Source: an uncultured Dysosmobacter sp. (GTDB lineage: Bacteria; Bacillota; Clostridia; Oscillospirales; Oscillospiraceae). Taken from it: DNA of 64,000 bases. The stretch spans positions 22,879-86,878 of the forward strand of contig CANQPD010000011.1 in the NCBI GenBank assembly GCA_947625655.1, written 5' to 3'. Position 1 is the stretch's first letter. Each line of letters starts with the position of its first letter. Below, in pieces: positions 1 through 7,804 of this stretch. The position numbers were made by a program, and so were the translations under genes. Below the pieces are notes generated by a model. The model was given only the letters and a program-made list of their open reading frames with translations, was not told the origin of the DNA and ran no database searches.

Positions 1-78
1 GAGGAGCTTCGCGAGGAGCTGGAGGAACTGAAGGATCACGGGCATCACCACGAAGAGAAGAAAGACGAGGAGTCGTAA
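1..78 (+). CDS. 3' end of an unidentified gene (partial)
   Basis: Only the last 25 codons are inside the window, ending in TAA directly before the wecB start codon. The tail is highly charged, with an EELREELEEL-like helix followed by a His-rich patch and a Lys/Glu end, so it looks like a flexible cytoplasmic C-terminus. The zero-base gap to wecB suggests translational coupling and a common transcript. Too little is visible to name a family. Confidence 0.5.
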   Translation, partial: EELREELEELKDHGHHHEEKKDEES

Positions 79-1224
79 ATGGACAAGCTGCGTATCATGA
101 GCGTGTTCGGCACCCGGCCGGAGGCCATCAAAATGTGTCCGCTGGTCCGGGAGCTGGCGTCCCGGCCGGAGGTGGAGAGCCTTTGCTGCGTCACCGCCCA
201 GCACCGCCAGATGCTGGACAGCGTGCTGGAGGTCTTTGATCTGAAGCCGGACTGGGATCTGGATATCATGACCCCCCGGCAGACCCTGTCCACCATTACC
301 AGCAAGTGCCTTCTGGGGATGGATGAGGCCATTGACGCCTTGAAGCCGGACATGATCCTGGTCCACGGCGATACCTCCACCACCTTTGCCGGGGCCCTGT
401 CCGCCTTTTACCATCAGGTCCCCGTGGGCCATGTGGAGGCAGGGCTGCGAACCTATGACAAGTATTCCCCCTTTCCGGAGGAAATGAACCGCAAGCTGGT
501 CTCCTCCATCGCGGACCTCTATTTCTGCCCCACGGTGAACAACAAGAACAACCTCTTGAAAGAGGGCATTGCCCAGGGCCTGTTCGTCACCGGAAACACG
601 GTCATCGACGCGCTGAAGACCACGGTGCGGCAGGACTACCGCTTTTCCACCGACGCTCTGAACCGCTTGCCATACGATGACAGGAAGATCATCCTGGTCA
701 CCTGCCACCGGCGGGAGAACTACGGCGAGCCCATGAAGAACATCATGCTGGCCCTGCGGCAGATCGCGGAGGAAAATGAGGACGTGGAGCTGGTGTATCC
801 CGTCCATCTCAGCCCGGTGGTTCGGGAGGCGGTGGATACCTACCTCCGGGGGGCGCCCCGGGTCCATCTGATCGATCCGCTGCCCGCCGACGAGATGCAT
901 AACCTGATGGCCCGGTGCTATCTGGTGCTGACAGACTCCGGCGGACTGCAGGAGGAGGCCCCCGCCCTGGGCAAGCCCGTGCTGGTGATGCGCCGGGAGA
1001 CGGAGCGGCCGGAGGCCGTGGAGGCCGGCACGGTGGCCCTGGCCGGCGTGGTGCAGGACGACATCGTCACCATGGCGGAGCGCCTGATCCGCGACAAATC
1101 CGCCTACGCCAAGATGGCCCACGCGGTGAACCCCTATGGCGACGGCAATGCCTGCCGCCGCATCGCGGACGCTGTTTTGTGGTATTTTGGCCGCGGGGAA
1201 AAGCCCGCCGATTACCGGGCCTGA
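79..1224 (+). CDS. wecB: UDP-N-acetylglucosamine 2-epimerase (non-hydrolysing)
   Basis: This 381-residue protein interconverts UDP-GlcNAc and UDP-ManNAc in the cytoplasm, supplying ManNAc for wall teichoic acid or other surface glycans. Family hallmarks are visible: the N-terminal VFGTRPEAIK motif, VHGDTSTTFAGALSAFY, GHVEAGLRT with the PFPEEMNR segment, VTCHRRENYG, and the C-terminal LTDSGGLQEEAPALGKPVLVMR nucleotide-binding stretch (cut here to its recognisable core). Length is normal for the family. The ATG follows the upstream stop codon without a gap, so translation is probably coupled. Confidence 0.95.
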   Translation: MDKLRIMSVFGTRPEAIKMCPLVRELASRPEVESLCCVTAQHRQMLDSVLEVFDLKPDWDLDIMTPRQTLSTITSKCLLGMDEAIDALKPDMILVHGDTSTTFAGALSAFYHQVPVGHVEAGLRTYDKYSPFPEEMNRKLVSSIADLYFCPTVNNKNNLLKEGIAQGLFVTGNTVIDALKTTVRQDYRFSTDALNRLPYDDRKIILVTCHRRENYGEPMKNIMLALRQIAEENEDVELVYPVHLSPVVREAVDTYLRGAPRVHLIDPLPADEMHNLMARCYLVLTDSGGLQEEAPALGKPVLVMRRETERPEAVEAGTVALAGVVQDDIVTMAERLIRDKSAYAKMAHAVNPYGDGNACRRIADAVLWYFGRGEKPADYRA

Positions 1225-1255
1225 TCGAAGAACGCAAAAGGGAAGGAGCGCGGGC

Positions 1256-1999
1256 GTGGACAAGCGAAATCTGAACTGGATCACCTGGGGCTTTATTGTC
1301 CTGACCGTGCTGGCGGCGATCCTGATGCTCAGCGGCACGCTGCACCGGACCTCCCACATCACCCTGCCCGCTTCGGACGGCGGCCAGGGACAATCTGCGG
1401 AAGATCCGGACACCGACAGCGATCTGCTGACGGTGGTGGAGGTCCTTCCGGAGACGGTACAGTCCGCCATCGCGACCCTGTCCCGGCCGGAGAGCTATCG
1501 CCGCACCGTTACCATCGAGCAGTTTTGGAGCGGCGGAAGCGGGACCTATGAGATCTTGGTGACGGTCAGCGGCCCCTGGACCCGCACGGACCGGACCATG
1601 CCCGACGGGCGGGTGCGCCACACCATCACCGGCGAGGGCACCGCCTATGTCTGGTACAACAGCGAGGAGAGCGTCTATTCCGCGCCGGCGGGAGAGATCA
1701 CCGCGGATAACGAGCAGTCCATCCCCACCTATGAGGACATTTTGGAATTGCCGGTGGAGGAGATCACGGCGGCGGATTACCGCGTGGCCTCCGGCCTGAA
1801 CTGCATCTATGTGGAAACGGCGGAGACGGCGGAGGGGTATGCGCTGCGGTATTGGGTCAGCGTGGATACCGGCCTGCTGGTGGCGGCGGAAAAACTGCTG
1901 GACGGCAGCCCGGTCTACCGGATGGGCGCCCCCACTGTGGATCAGACGACGCCTGACGCGGCGGAATTCACCCTCCCGGACGGGACGGTCCTGGCGTAG
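1256..1999 (+). CDS. membrane-anchored extracytoplasmic protein, unknown function
   Basis: I chose the GTG at 1256 because a good ribosome-binding site (GGAAGGAG) sits just upstream; the frame is open further upstream but overlaps wecB. The product is about 247 residues: one N-terminal membrane segment (residues about 8-27), a short acidic linker, then a soluble domain with alternating hydrophobic beta-like strands. The fold resembles LolA/LolB-like lipoprotein-carrier proteins in pattern only; this is inference. It follows wecB by 31 bases and ends at a strong terminator, so it is probably the last gene of that transcript. Confidence 0.7.
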   Translation: MDKRNLNWITWGFIVLTVLAAILMLSGTLHRTSHITLPASDGGQGQSAEDPDTDSDLLTVVEVLPETVQSAIATLSRPESYRRTVTIEQFWSGGSGTYEILVTVSGPWTRTDRTMPDGRVRHTITGEGTAYVWYNSEESVYSAPAGEITADNEQSIPTYEDILELPVEEITAADYRVASGLNCIYVETAETAEGYALRYWVSVDTGLLVAAEKLLDGSPVYRMGAPTVDQTTPDAAEFTLPDGTVLA

Positions 2000-2010
2000 A
2001 TCAAACAGAA

Positions 2011-2040
2011 AGACGGAGCGCAAAGCGCTCCGTCTTTTTA
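2011..2040 (+). terminator. Rho-independent terminator
   Basis: A perfect 10-bp stem (AGACGGAGCG / CGCTCCGTCT) with a 5-base loop is followed by TTTTTA. It ends the wecB transcript and sits between convergent genes. The opposite strand has a shorter T tract, so it may also work for the leftward genes. Confidence 0.9.
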
Positions 2041-2421
2041 TCACAGGATCAGCAGCAGCCCCAGGGAGACCAGCAGTTCTTCGTCCGCGTCCTCCCGGAA
2101 CAGGAAGAACAGCAGGATCAGCAGCAGAAGATCCCCGGTGTCCACATGGTCCAGATGGAGCTGGTCCAGGATATGCCGCAGAAAGCCGGTGAGGCCGTCC
2201 GGCAGGCGCCCCGGCCCGCCGCCTTTTGGCGGAGGAGGGGAGGGCGCGGTAAAGGGCCGGCGGTCTCCGCCTTCCTGTTTTTCGGCTTCCGGGAAAGGCG
2301 GCTGACGCTCCCGCTGCTCCGCTGCTTCCCGGAGCGGGGAGGGCGGCGCGCTCTTGGGCGGCTCCTCCTGGGGGATGCGGGTGTAGGAGCCGTTGTCGTT
2401 GCGGATATAGCGGTTATACAT
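2041..2421 (-). CDS. small proline-rich protein with hydrophobic C-terminus
   Basis: This 126-residue product starts MYNRYIRND and is rich in Pro, Glu and Arg for its first 70 residues. It ends with a leucine-rich segment (LLLLILLFFLFR ... LGLLLIL) that could insert in or pack against a membrane. It is the third gene of a leftward trio, starting three bases after the stop of its neighbour. No enzyme motif is present. A spore-associated role is possible given the taxon and style but is inference. Confidence 0.6.
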   Translation of the reverse strand: MYNRYIRNDNGSYTRIPQEEPPKSAPPSPLREAAEQRERQPPFPEAEKQEGGDRRPFTAPSPPPPKGGGPGRLPDGLTGFLRHILDQLHLDHVDTGDLLLLILLFFLFREDADEELLVSLGLLLIL

Positions 2422-2424
2422 CCC

Positions 2425-2838
2425 TCAGCCCTCCCATCCCGCCAGAAATTTCTTCCCCAGGTGGAACAGCCGGGCCAGCTGGAGCGCCCGCTCGATCTTT
2501 TCCTGCCGCTCCGGCTTCAGATAGGGCCGCAGGGCGTAAAGCAGCTGGCGGGCGTTGGAATCCTGCTGGCCGCCCAGCTCCTGGATCAGGGGCAGAAGCC
2601 GCATCATCAGCTGGGGGTCCATGCCGCCGGTGAGGGAGGAGAGCAGATCCGTTCCCTGCTGGGGCGTCTGGGGGGCCTGCTGTCCCTGCCCGGGCTGGGA
2701 AAGGGGCGCCGCCTGCTGGGGCTGCGGGGGCGGCGCCTGCTCCTGCCCGCCGGAGAGGGACTGGGCCAGCTGCATGATCTGCGCCATGGCGTCCGGGTTG
2801 GACAGCAGGCTGTTCAGTTTTTCGTCAAATTCCGCCAT
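2425..2838 (-). CDS. small Gln/Pro-rich helical protein
   Basis: The ATG at 2838 (MAEFDEK) has a purine-rich stretch at suitable distance upstream; a TTG three codons earlier is a less likely start. The product is about 137 residues: an N-terminal helical part, a central Gln/Pro/Ala low-complexity linker, and a C-terminal helical region (LLYALRPYLKPERQEKIERA). It shares repeated 'LMMRLLP / LLQ' style helices with the next gene upstream. Function unknown; co-transcribed with its two neighbours. Confidence 0.6.
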   Translation of the reverse strand: MAEFDEKLNSLLSNPDAMAQIMQLAQSLSGGQEQAPPPQPQQAAPLSQPGQGQQAPQTPQQGTDLLSSLTGGMDPQLMMRLLPLIQELGGQQDSNARQLLYALRPYLKPERQEKIERALQLARLFHLGKKFLAGWEG

Positions 2839-2862
2839 GCGTTCCAACCGCCCTTCCCATGA

Positions 2863-3120
2863 TTACTTCTGCACCGCCTTGTTGATGCGGTTCACCAGCT
2901 CGGCGCCGCTGGGACTCTGCATGACCTGGTTCACCATTCTTACCATCTCAGCCGTGTCGCCCTTCATGGCGGACTGGAGGGCCCGCTGCAGTCCCGCGCC
3001 CCGGTCCCCCTGGGTCAGCATTTGCAAAAGCGCCTGCCCGTCCCGGGACTGCATCAGCGATTGAAGCAGCGCCGGATTGTTTCGCAGCTGTTCTGCCAGC
3101 CGTGCTGTTTTTTCGTCCAT
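2863..3120 (-). CDS. small helical protein, unknown
   Basis: The 85-residue product starts at an ATG with a clear AGGAGG ribosome-binding site five bases upstream. It is almost entirely amphipathic helix (LRNNPALLQSLMQSRDGQAL and similar), without membrane segments or cysteines. It is the first gene of the leftward trio. Its upstream region carries a short motif resembling a sporulation sigma-factor promoter. No family is recognised. Confidence 0.65.
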   Translation of the reverse strand: MDEKTARLAEQLRNNPALLQSLMQSRDGQALLQMLTQGDRGAGLQRALQSAMKGDTAEMVRMVNQVMQSPSGAELVNRINKAVQK

Positions 3121-3179
3121 AGTACCTCCTATGCGCGTTGCGAACTGTTTGCGTTCCAAGCCAGTATATGAGGGAGAGC

Positions 3180-3211
3180 GAAAAAAAGTGCCTGCGCTTT
3201 CGCGCAGGCAC
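3180..3211 (-). terminator. Rho-independent terminator after nth
   Basis: A perfect 10-bp stem (GTGCCTGCGC / GCGCAGGCAC, TTTC loop in plus-strand view) is followed on the minus strand by seven T residues. It separates nth from the three small genes to the left, which therefore need their own promoter. Confidence 0.9.
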
Positions 3212-3221
3212 AAAGAGAATC

Positions 3222-3863
3222 TTATTTTGCGGCGGCCTTTCCGGTGTCGCAGTCCCGCCGCAGGAGACAGCTCCCGCACTTGGGGCTGCGGGCGGTGCAG
3301 GTATCCCGGCCAAACAGCACCATCCGGTGGCAGAAGTTGTTGGACTCCTTGGGCGGGATGGACTGGCGCAGCTGCCGCTCCACCTGGAGGGGGTCCTTGG
3401 AACCGTCGGTGATGCCCAGCCGCCCGGTGATGCGGATGCAGTGGGTGTCGCAGACGTACCCCTCCTGGCCGAAGATGTCCCCCAGGATCAGGTTGGCGGT
3501 CTTGCGCCCAACGCCGGGAAGGGCAGTCAGCTCCTCCATGGTGCCGGGGACCCTGCCGCCGTGCTTTTCGATCAGCTGCCGGGCACAGGCCACGATGTCC
3601 CGGGCCTTGCCGTTGTAAAAGCCGCAGGAGTGGATGTACTCCCCCACCTCCTTGGGGTCGGCCTCGGCAAAGCTCTCCAGGGTGGGGAAGCGCGCATACA
3701 GCGCCGGGGTCACCTTGTTGACCCGCTCGTCGGTGCACTGGGCGGAGAGCCGCACGGCGAACAGCAGCTCATAGTCCTTTTCATATTGCAGAGAACAAAG
3801 GGCGTCGGGATAGATGTCCTTCAAGGTTGTAATGATCCGCTTGACGGCGGCCTTGGATTTCAT
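3222..3863 (-). CDS. nth: endonuclease III
   Basis: This is a DNA glycosylase/AP lyase that removes oxidised pyrimidines in base-excision repair. At 213 residues it matches the usual length. The helix-hairpin-helix and catalytic lysine region (LPGVGRKTANLILGD), the catalytic Asp in VCDTHCIRITGRLG, and the four-cysteine [4Fe-4S] loop at the C-terminus (CTARSPKCGSCLLRRDC) are intact. The ATG at 3863 is preceded by GAGGTGA; the frame extends upstream without a better start. It ends at its own terminator. Confidence 0.95.
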   Translation of the reverse strand: MKSKAAVKRIITTLKDIYPDALCSLQYEKDYELLFAVRLSAQCTDERVNKVTPALYARFPTLESFAEADPKEVGEYIHSCGFYNGKARDIVACARQLIEKHGGRVPGTMEELTALPGVGRKTANLILGDIFGQEGYVCDTHCIRITGRLGITDGSKDPLQVERQLRQSIPPKESNNFCHRMVLFGRDTCTARSPKCGSCLLRRDCDTGKAAAK

Positions 3864-3954
3864 GGCAGTCACCTCACACCGACAGGATACCACAAAATCC
3901 GCCGTTTGGCGAGGGGAAAATGCAGCAGCCGAAGGAATTTTGCGCAGGTTCAAT

Positions 3955-4000
3955 CCAGTGCGAAAACGCACTGGAAACTTTATATCGGCTGTGATATAAT
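3955..4000 (+). promoter_or_regulatory. rarA promoter with overlapping palindrome
   Basis: An extended -10 (TGATATAAT, hexamer 3995-4000) lies 34 bases before the rarA ATG, with a weak -35 (TGGAAA, 3972-3977) at 17-bp spacing. A perfect 8-bp inverted repeat, CCAGTGCG-AAAA-CGCACTGG (3955-3974), overlaps the -35, the usual place for a repressor operator. Confidence 0.7.
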
Positions 4001-4033
4001 ACTCTCTCAGATATCAGGAAGGGAGCGTGGGCC

Positions 4034-5302
4034 ATGCAGCGGCCTTTGGCGGATGAGATCCGCCCGAAAACCTTGGATGAAGTGGTGGGGCAGCGGCACC
4101 TGCTGGCCCCCGGCGCGCTGCTGCGCCGCCTGATCGAACAGGGCACCGACGCCAATATGGTGTTCTACGGGCCCTCCGGCACCGGCAAGACCACCATCGC
4201 CAACATCATCGCGGAAAAGACCAACAAGACCCTGTACCGGCTCAACGCCACCACGGCGTCCTTGCAGGACATCAAGGACATCATCGCCGACGTGGGGACC
4301 CTGCTGGCCCCCGGCGGCGTGCTGCTGTACCTGGACGAGATCCAGTACTTCAACAAGAAACAGCAGCAGAGCCTGCTGGAGTTCATGGAGAACGGCAAGC
4401 TGACGCTGATCGCCTCCACCACGGAGAACCCGTATTTTTACGTCTACAGCGCCCTGCTCTCCCGCAGCACGGTGTTTGAGTTCAAGGCGGTGCCGCCCCA
4501 GGAGGCGGAGCCCGCCGTTCTCCGGGCCTTGAAGATCGAACAGGAGCGAAGCGAGCTGCCCCTCAGCTGGGAGGAGGGCCTGCCCCTCCAGATCGCCACG
4601 GCCTGCGGCGGCGATGTCCGCAAGGCCATCAACGCCGTGGAGCTGCTGTGTCAGGCGGCGGCGCCGAAAAAGGGCGAACTATATTTGACAAGGGATGACG
4701 CTTCACAGGCTGCGCAGCGCAGCGCCATGCGCTACGACCGGGATGGCGACGCCCACTATGACATCCTCTCCGCCCTGCAAAAGTCCATCCGGGGCAGCGA
4801 CCCGGACGCGGCGGTCCACTATCTGGGCCGCCTGCTGGAGGCGGGGGATCTGCTGTCCCCCTGCCGGCGGCTGCTGGTCATCGCGGCGGAGGACGTCGGC
4901 CTGGCCTATCCCATGGCCATCGTGGTGACCAAGGCCTGTGTGGACGCCGCCTTGCAGGTGGGGCTGCCGGAGGCCCGGCTGCCCCTGGCGGAGGCCGCCG
5001 TTCTGCTGGCCACGGCCCCCAAGTCCAACACGGCCCACAACGCCATCATCGCCGCCATGGCGGACCTGAAAAAGGGAAAGACCGGCGACATCCCCCGGCA
5101 TCTGCAAAACGTCCACGCTGACACCAGCGGACAGGAGCGGGAGCAGGGCTATTTGTACCCCCACGATTTTCCCCACCGCTGGGTGGAGCAGCAGTACCTG
5201 CCCGACGCGCTGAAGGGCGTCCGCTACTACGAGTGGGGTGACAACAAGACAGAGCAGGCCGCCAAGGCCTATTGGGAGAAGATCAAGGGCGAAGCGCTGT
5301 AA
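4034..5302 (+). CDS. rarA: replication-associated recombination protein A (RarA/MgsA AAA+ ATPase)
   Basis: RarA is a clamp-loader-like AAA+ ATPase acting at stalled replication forks. The 422-residue protein has Walker A GPSGTGKTTIA (about residues 48-58), Walker B LLYLDEIQYFNKKQQQ (about 96-111), sensor STTENPYF, and the C-terminal tetramerisation domain with HLQNVHAD and YLYPHDFPHRWVEQQYLPD. It starts at ATG 4034 behind GGAAGGGAG. The last 20 bases overlap the convergent S1-domain gene. Confidence 0.95.
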   Translation: MQRPLADEIRPKTLDEVVGQRHLLAPGALLRRLIEQGTDANMVFYGPSGTGKTTIANIIAEKTNKTLYRLNATTASLQDIKDIIADVGTLLAPGGVLLYLDEIQYFNKKQQQSLLEFMENGKLTLIASTTENPYFYVYSALLSRSTVFEFKAVPPQEAEPAVLRALKIEQERSELPLSWEEGLPLQIATACGGDVRKAINAVELLCQAAAPKKGELYLTRDDASQAAQRSAMRYDRDGDAHYDILSALQKSIRGSDPDAAVHYLGRLLEAGDLLSPCRRLLVIAAEDVGLAYPMAIVVTKACVDAALQVGLPEARLPLAEAAVLLATAPKSNTAHNAIIAAMADLKKGKTGDIPRHLQNVHADTSGQEREQGYLYPHDFPHRWVEQQYLPDALKGVRYYEWGDNKTEQAAKAYWEKIKGEAL

Positions 5303-6230
5303 AATCCGTCTCCACCGGCGGCTTTTCATAATTGGGCGGGGAGTAGACCCAGCGTTCCAGCCTGCCGTCGGTGATCTGATATTGCAGGGCCTCCGGCTTT
5401 TCAGCCGGCGGCAGCTTTTCAATGACCTGGAGCTTGACTTTCATCCGCTCCGGGCGGATACTCTTGATGAAGACGGAGACCCCGTCCCCGGGCTGCAGCC
5501 CCTCCTTGGCGTCTGCCAGGCCGGACAGGTTGGGCGCCAGCTCGATGAAGCTGCCGTACTCCCTCACGCTGCGGACGGTGCCCCGCACCGTTTCGCCGGG
5601 AGCGAAGCGGCTGGCGTTTTCCATCCAGGTGCCCAGCAGCTCCCGGTGGGTCATGGTGACACGGCGTTTTTCACGGTCAATGGATCGCACCGCCGCCAGG
5701 ATCTTCTGCCCCTCCCGGAACCGCTCTTTCGGGTGGGTGATGCGGGAGACGGAGATATGCTCAATGGGCAGCATGGCGATGATGCCGCAGCCGATATCCA
5801 AAAATGCGCCGAAGGGCTCCAGCCGGGTCACCCGGCAGGTGAGGACCATCCCCGGCTCCAGGCGCTCCAGAAAGAAGCCCATGGCTTTTTCCTGGGCCAA
5901 ACGGCGGGACAGAAGGGCGGCAGGCGCGCCTTTTTCATCGGGATGAACATTTAAAACTGTAAAGCAGATCTGCTTGCCGACTCTTGATAAAACGGCAATG
6001 TCCCGGTTTGCCCCGCTGATCCAGGGGGCGGTGACCTCCTGGCGCGGCACTTTGGCCGCAATGCCGTTCAGGGACAGATGTAACGTGTGGCTGGTGTCGC
6101 ACCGCTGAACGGTGCCCTCCAGGATCTCGCCGCTCTCCGCGGCGGCTTTCAGGTCGGATAGCGTGTAAACAGCGGGAGGGCGCAGCCCCTCCGGCGGGAA
6201 CAGGTTGTTTTCCGGCATCATGGATCCCAT
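5283..6230 (-). CDS. S1 RNA-binding repeat protein (ribosomal S1-like)
   Basis: The 315-residue protein carries at least two clear S1 OB-fold repeats: residues about 125-195 (GMVLTCRVTRLEPFGAFLDIG) and about 210-275 (GETVRGTVRSVREYGSFIEL), plus a degenerate one near residues 37-110. Such proteins bind mRNA or ribosomes. ATG 6230 is used; the ATG pair at 6221-6218 is an alternative, and ribosome-binding signals are weak for both. The 3' end overlaps rarA by 20 bp in convergent orientation. Confidence 0.85.
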   Translation of the reverse strand: MGSMMPENNLFPPEGLRPPAVYTLSDLKAAAESGEILEGTVQRCDTSHTLHLSLNGIAAKVPRQEVTAPWISGANRDIAVLSRVGKQICFTVLNVHPDEKGAPAALLSRRLAQEKAMGFFLERLEPGMVLTCRVTRLEPFGAFLDIGCGIIAMLPIEHISVSRITHPKERFREGQKILAAVRSIDREKRRVTMTHRELLGTWMENASRFAPGETVRGTVRSVREYGSFIELAPNLSGLADAKEGLQPGDGVSVFIKSIRPERMKVKLQVIEKLPPAEKPEALQYQITDGRLERWVYSPPNYEKPPVETDFTALRP

Positions 6231-6310
6231 CCTATCTGCCGCGTACCGCGGCTTGATATCAGATAGACTACTATATGCAGCGGAAAACCGTGGATTGACA
6301 GGAGGAATAT

Positions 6311-6502
6311 ATGGACCTGCATCTGCATGACAAGGTAGAACTGAAAAAAGCCCATCCCTGCGGCAGCACCCAGTGGGAGATTCTGCGGGTGGGCATGGAT
6401 ATCAAACTCAAGTGCCTGGGCTGCGGACATGAGCTGATGGTGCCCCGCAGCAAGGCGGAGAAGAGCATCCGAAAGATCCTGACAAAGGAGGAGCCGAAAT
6501 GA
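6311..6502 (+). CDS. DUF951 domain protein
   Basis: A 63-residue basic protein with a zinc-knuckle-like pair: HPCGSTQWEI near the N-terminus and KCLGCGHELMVPR in the middle. This is the DUF951 pattern, found across Firmicutes beside replication and translation genes; function unknown, probably nucleic-acid binding. It starts at an ATG with GGAGGAATAT directly upstream. It overlaps the next small gene by four bases (ATGA). Confidence 0.9.
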   Translation: MDLHLHDKVELKKAHPCGSTQWEILRVGMDIKLKCLGCGHELMVPRSKAEKSIRKILTKEEPK

Positions 6503-6591
6503 AGAAAAGTACGACCCGCGTCATTGCCATCGTGCTGGTGGTGGTCATGGTCGTGGCGCTGGTGGCGTCCATGATCGTGCCCTATGTGTGA
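6499..6591 (+). CDS. 30-residue single-pass membrane peptide (Prli42/DUF4044-like)
   Basis: This tiny gene begins in an ATGA overlap with the DUF951 stop, downstream of AAAGGAGG at good spacing. The peptide is MKKSTTR followed by a 20-residue hydrophobic helix and a short VPYV end. Size, basic N-terminus and single helix resemble the stressosome-associated Prli42 (DUF4044) peptides of Firmicutes. That assignment is by appearance only. Confidence 0.6.
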   Translation: MKKSTTRVIAIVLVVVMVVALVASMIVPYV

Positions 6592-6609
6592 AAACAGCCC
6601 TATGACCGG

Positions 6610-6667
6610 CCGCCCACGGCAGCCCTCGTCCATCGCCAGATGGCCCGGGACTGCCGCGGGCGGTTTT
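6610..6667 (+). terminator. branched Rho-independent terminator
   Basis: CCGCCC-A-CGGCAG (6610-6622) pairs with CTGCCG-C-GGGCGG (6651-6663), with a smaller CCATC/GATGG hairpin inside the loop, followed by TTTT. It ends the DUF951 unit. Confidence 0.7.
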
Positions 6668-6691
6668 GGCATGTTCGGGGGAATGGCCCCT

Positions 6692-6722
6692 GCCCGTCTT
6701 TTCCAAGACGGGCTTCCTTTTT
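6692..6722 (+). terminator. Rho-independent terminator
   Basis: A perfect 9-bp stem GCCCGTCTT / AAGACGGGC with a TTCC loop is followed by TTCCTTTTT. It is the second terminator in tandem and insulates the spoIIGA promoter. Confidence 0.85.
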
Positions 6723-6755
6723 GCGACGGCTTTTCCGGGCGGGCTGCCCTATAAT
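6721..6755 (+). promoter_or_regulatory. candidate spoIIG promoter with long spacer
   Basis: A consensus -10 TATAAT (6750-6755) lies 29 bases before the spoIIGA start. The best -35-like hexamer is TTGCGA at 6721-6726, giving a 23-bp spacer instead of 17. The spoIIG promoter of Bacillus subtilis is known for a similarly long spacer and needs Spo0A. A TGACGAA heptamer resembling a 0A box lies at 6765-6771, but downstream of the -10. Confidence 0.5.
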
Positions 6756-6784
6756 GGACTGCGTTGACGAAAGGAGGGGCGGCC

Positions 6785-7804
6785 GTGACGGTGATCTACG
6801 TGGACAGCGTGTTTGTGCTGAACGCGGCCATGGATTATCTGCTTTTTTTGGTCACGGCCCGGCTGGCGGGGCTGCCGCTCCGGCGGAGACGCTATCTGCT
6901 GGCGGCCCTGGCCGGCGGGGCCTATGCCGTGGCGGTGTTCCTGCCGGGCGGCGGGTTCCTGGCCGCCGCGCCGGCCAAGCTGGCGGCGGGCGTCCTGCTG
7001 GCGCTGCTGGCTTTCGGCGGGGAGGAAAAGCTCCTGCGGCTGATTTTGCTGCTGTTCACCATTGCCTGCGCCTTGGCGGGATGCGTTTTGGCCCTGGGGC
7101 TGCTGGCGGGCGGCGGGGTCCCGGCGGTAAACGGCGTCTTCTATACGGATGTGGACGCCAAGGTCCTGCTGATCGCGGCCACCGCGGCCTATTTGGTGAT
7201 GACGGTGGTGTTCCGGGCGGCGGCAAGGCACGGCGTCGGCGGCGGGCTGCTGCCGGTGCGGGTCTGTATTGGCGGGCGCGCTGCGGAACTGACCGCCCTC
7301 TGGGACAGTGGCAACGGCCTCCGGGATCCGGCGGGCGGCCAGCCGGTGCTGGTGGCGGCGCCTGGCGCCCTGGACAGCTGCCTGCCCCGGGAGGTCTGCC
7401 GCCTGCTGACGCCGGAGGGGCTGGAGGCTCCGGCGGACCTGCTGGAGCGAGTGCGCCGGGCGGCCCCGGAGCTGCGGCCCCGCCTGCTGCCGTATCACGC
7501 CGTGGGAACAGCCGCCGGACTGCTGCTGGCCGTGCGGACGGATTGGGTGGAGATCGCCGGAATCAGGTACGGCGGCATATCGGCGGCGCTGTCGCCCACG
7601 TCATTGGGAACAGGCTGCACGGCCCTGTGGGGCGGAGAAGTCAGAAAGGGAGGAAACCATGAACATACAGGTCAAGCTGCAGCGGCTCCTGGAGCGGCTG
7701 GGATTGCTGCCGGGAGCGGGCGTCCACTACATAGGCGGCAGCGACACACTGCCGCCGCCGCTGACGAAGGAGCGGGAGGCAGAGCTGCTGGAACGCCTGG
7801 ATGA
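6785..7804 (+). CDS. spoIIGA: sporulation sigma-E factor-processing peptidase SpoIIGA
   Basis: SpoIIGA is a membrane aspartic protease of the mother cell that cleaves pro-sigma-E after a forespore signal. GTG 6785 is chosen because AGGAGGGG ends five bases upstream. The N-terminal half has about five membrane segments (starting [20 protein letters not shown]), and the catalytic motif is [12 protein letters not shown] (D-S-G-N). The recognisable protein ends near [12 protein letters not shown], just before sigE, but no stop codon follows: the frame continues 146 bases into sigE, adding about 49 low-similarity residues. This is either a natural overlap or a lost stop codon. Confidence 0.9.
   Translation: MTVIYVDSVFVLNAAMDYLLFLVTARLAGLPLRRRRYLLAALAGGAYAVAVFLPGGGFLAAAPAKLAAGVLLALLAFGGEEKLLRLILLLFTIACALAGCVLALGLLAGGGVPAVNGVFYTDVDAKVLLIAATAAYLVMTVVFRAAARHGVGGGLLPVRVCIGGRAAELTALWDSGNGLRDPAGGQPVLVAAPGALDSCLPREVCRLLTPEGLEAPADLLERVRRAAPELRPRLLPYHAVGTAAGLLLAVRTDWVEIAGIRYGGISAALSPTSLGTGCTALWGGEVRKGGNHEHTGQAAAAPGAAGIAAGSGRPLHRRQRHTAAAADEGAGGRAAGTPG

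Noticed and set aside
6295..6300. TTGACA as a -35 box
   Set aside because: It lies directly before the ribosome-binding site of the DUF951 gene with no -10 at suitable distance.
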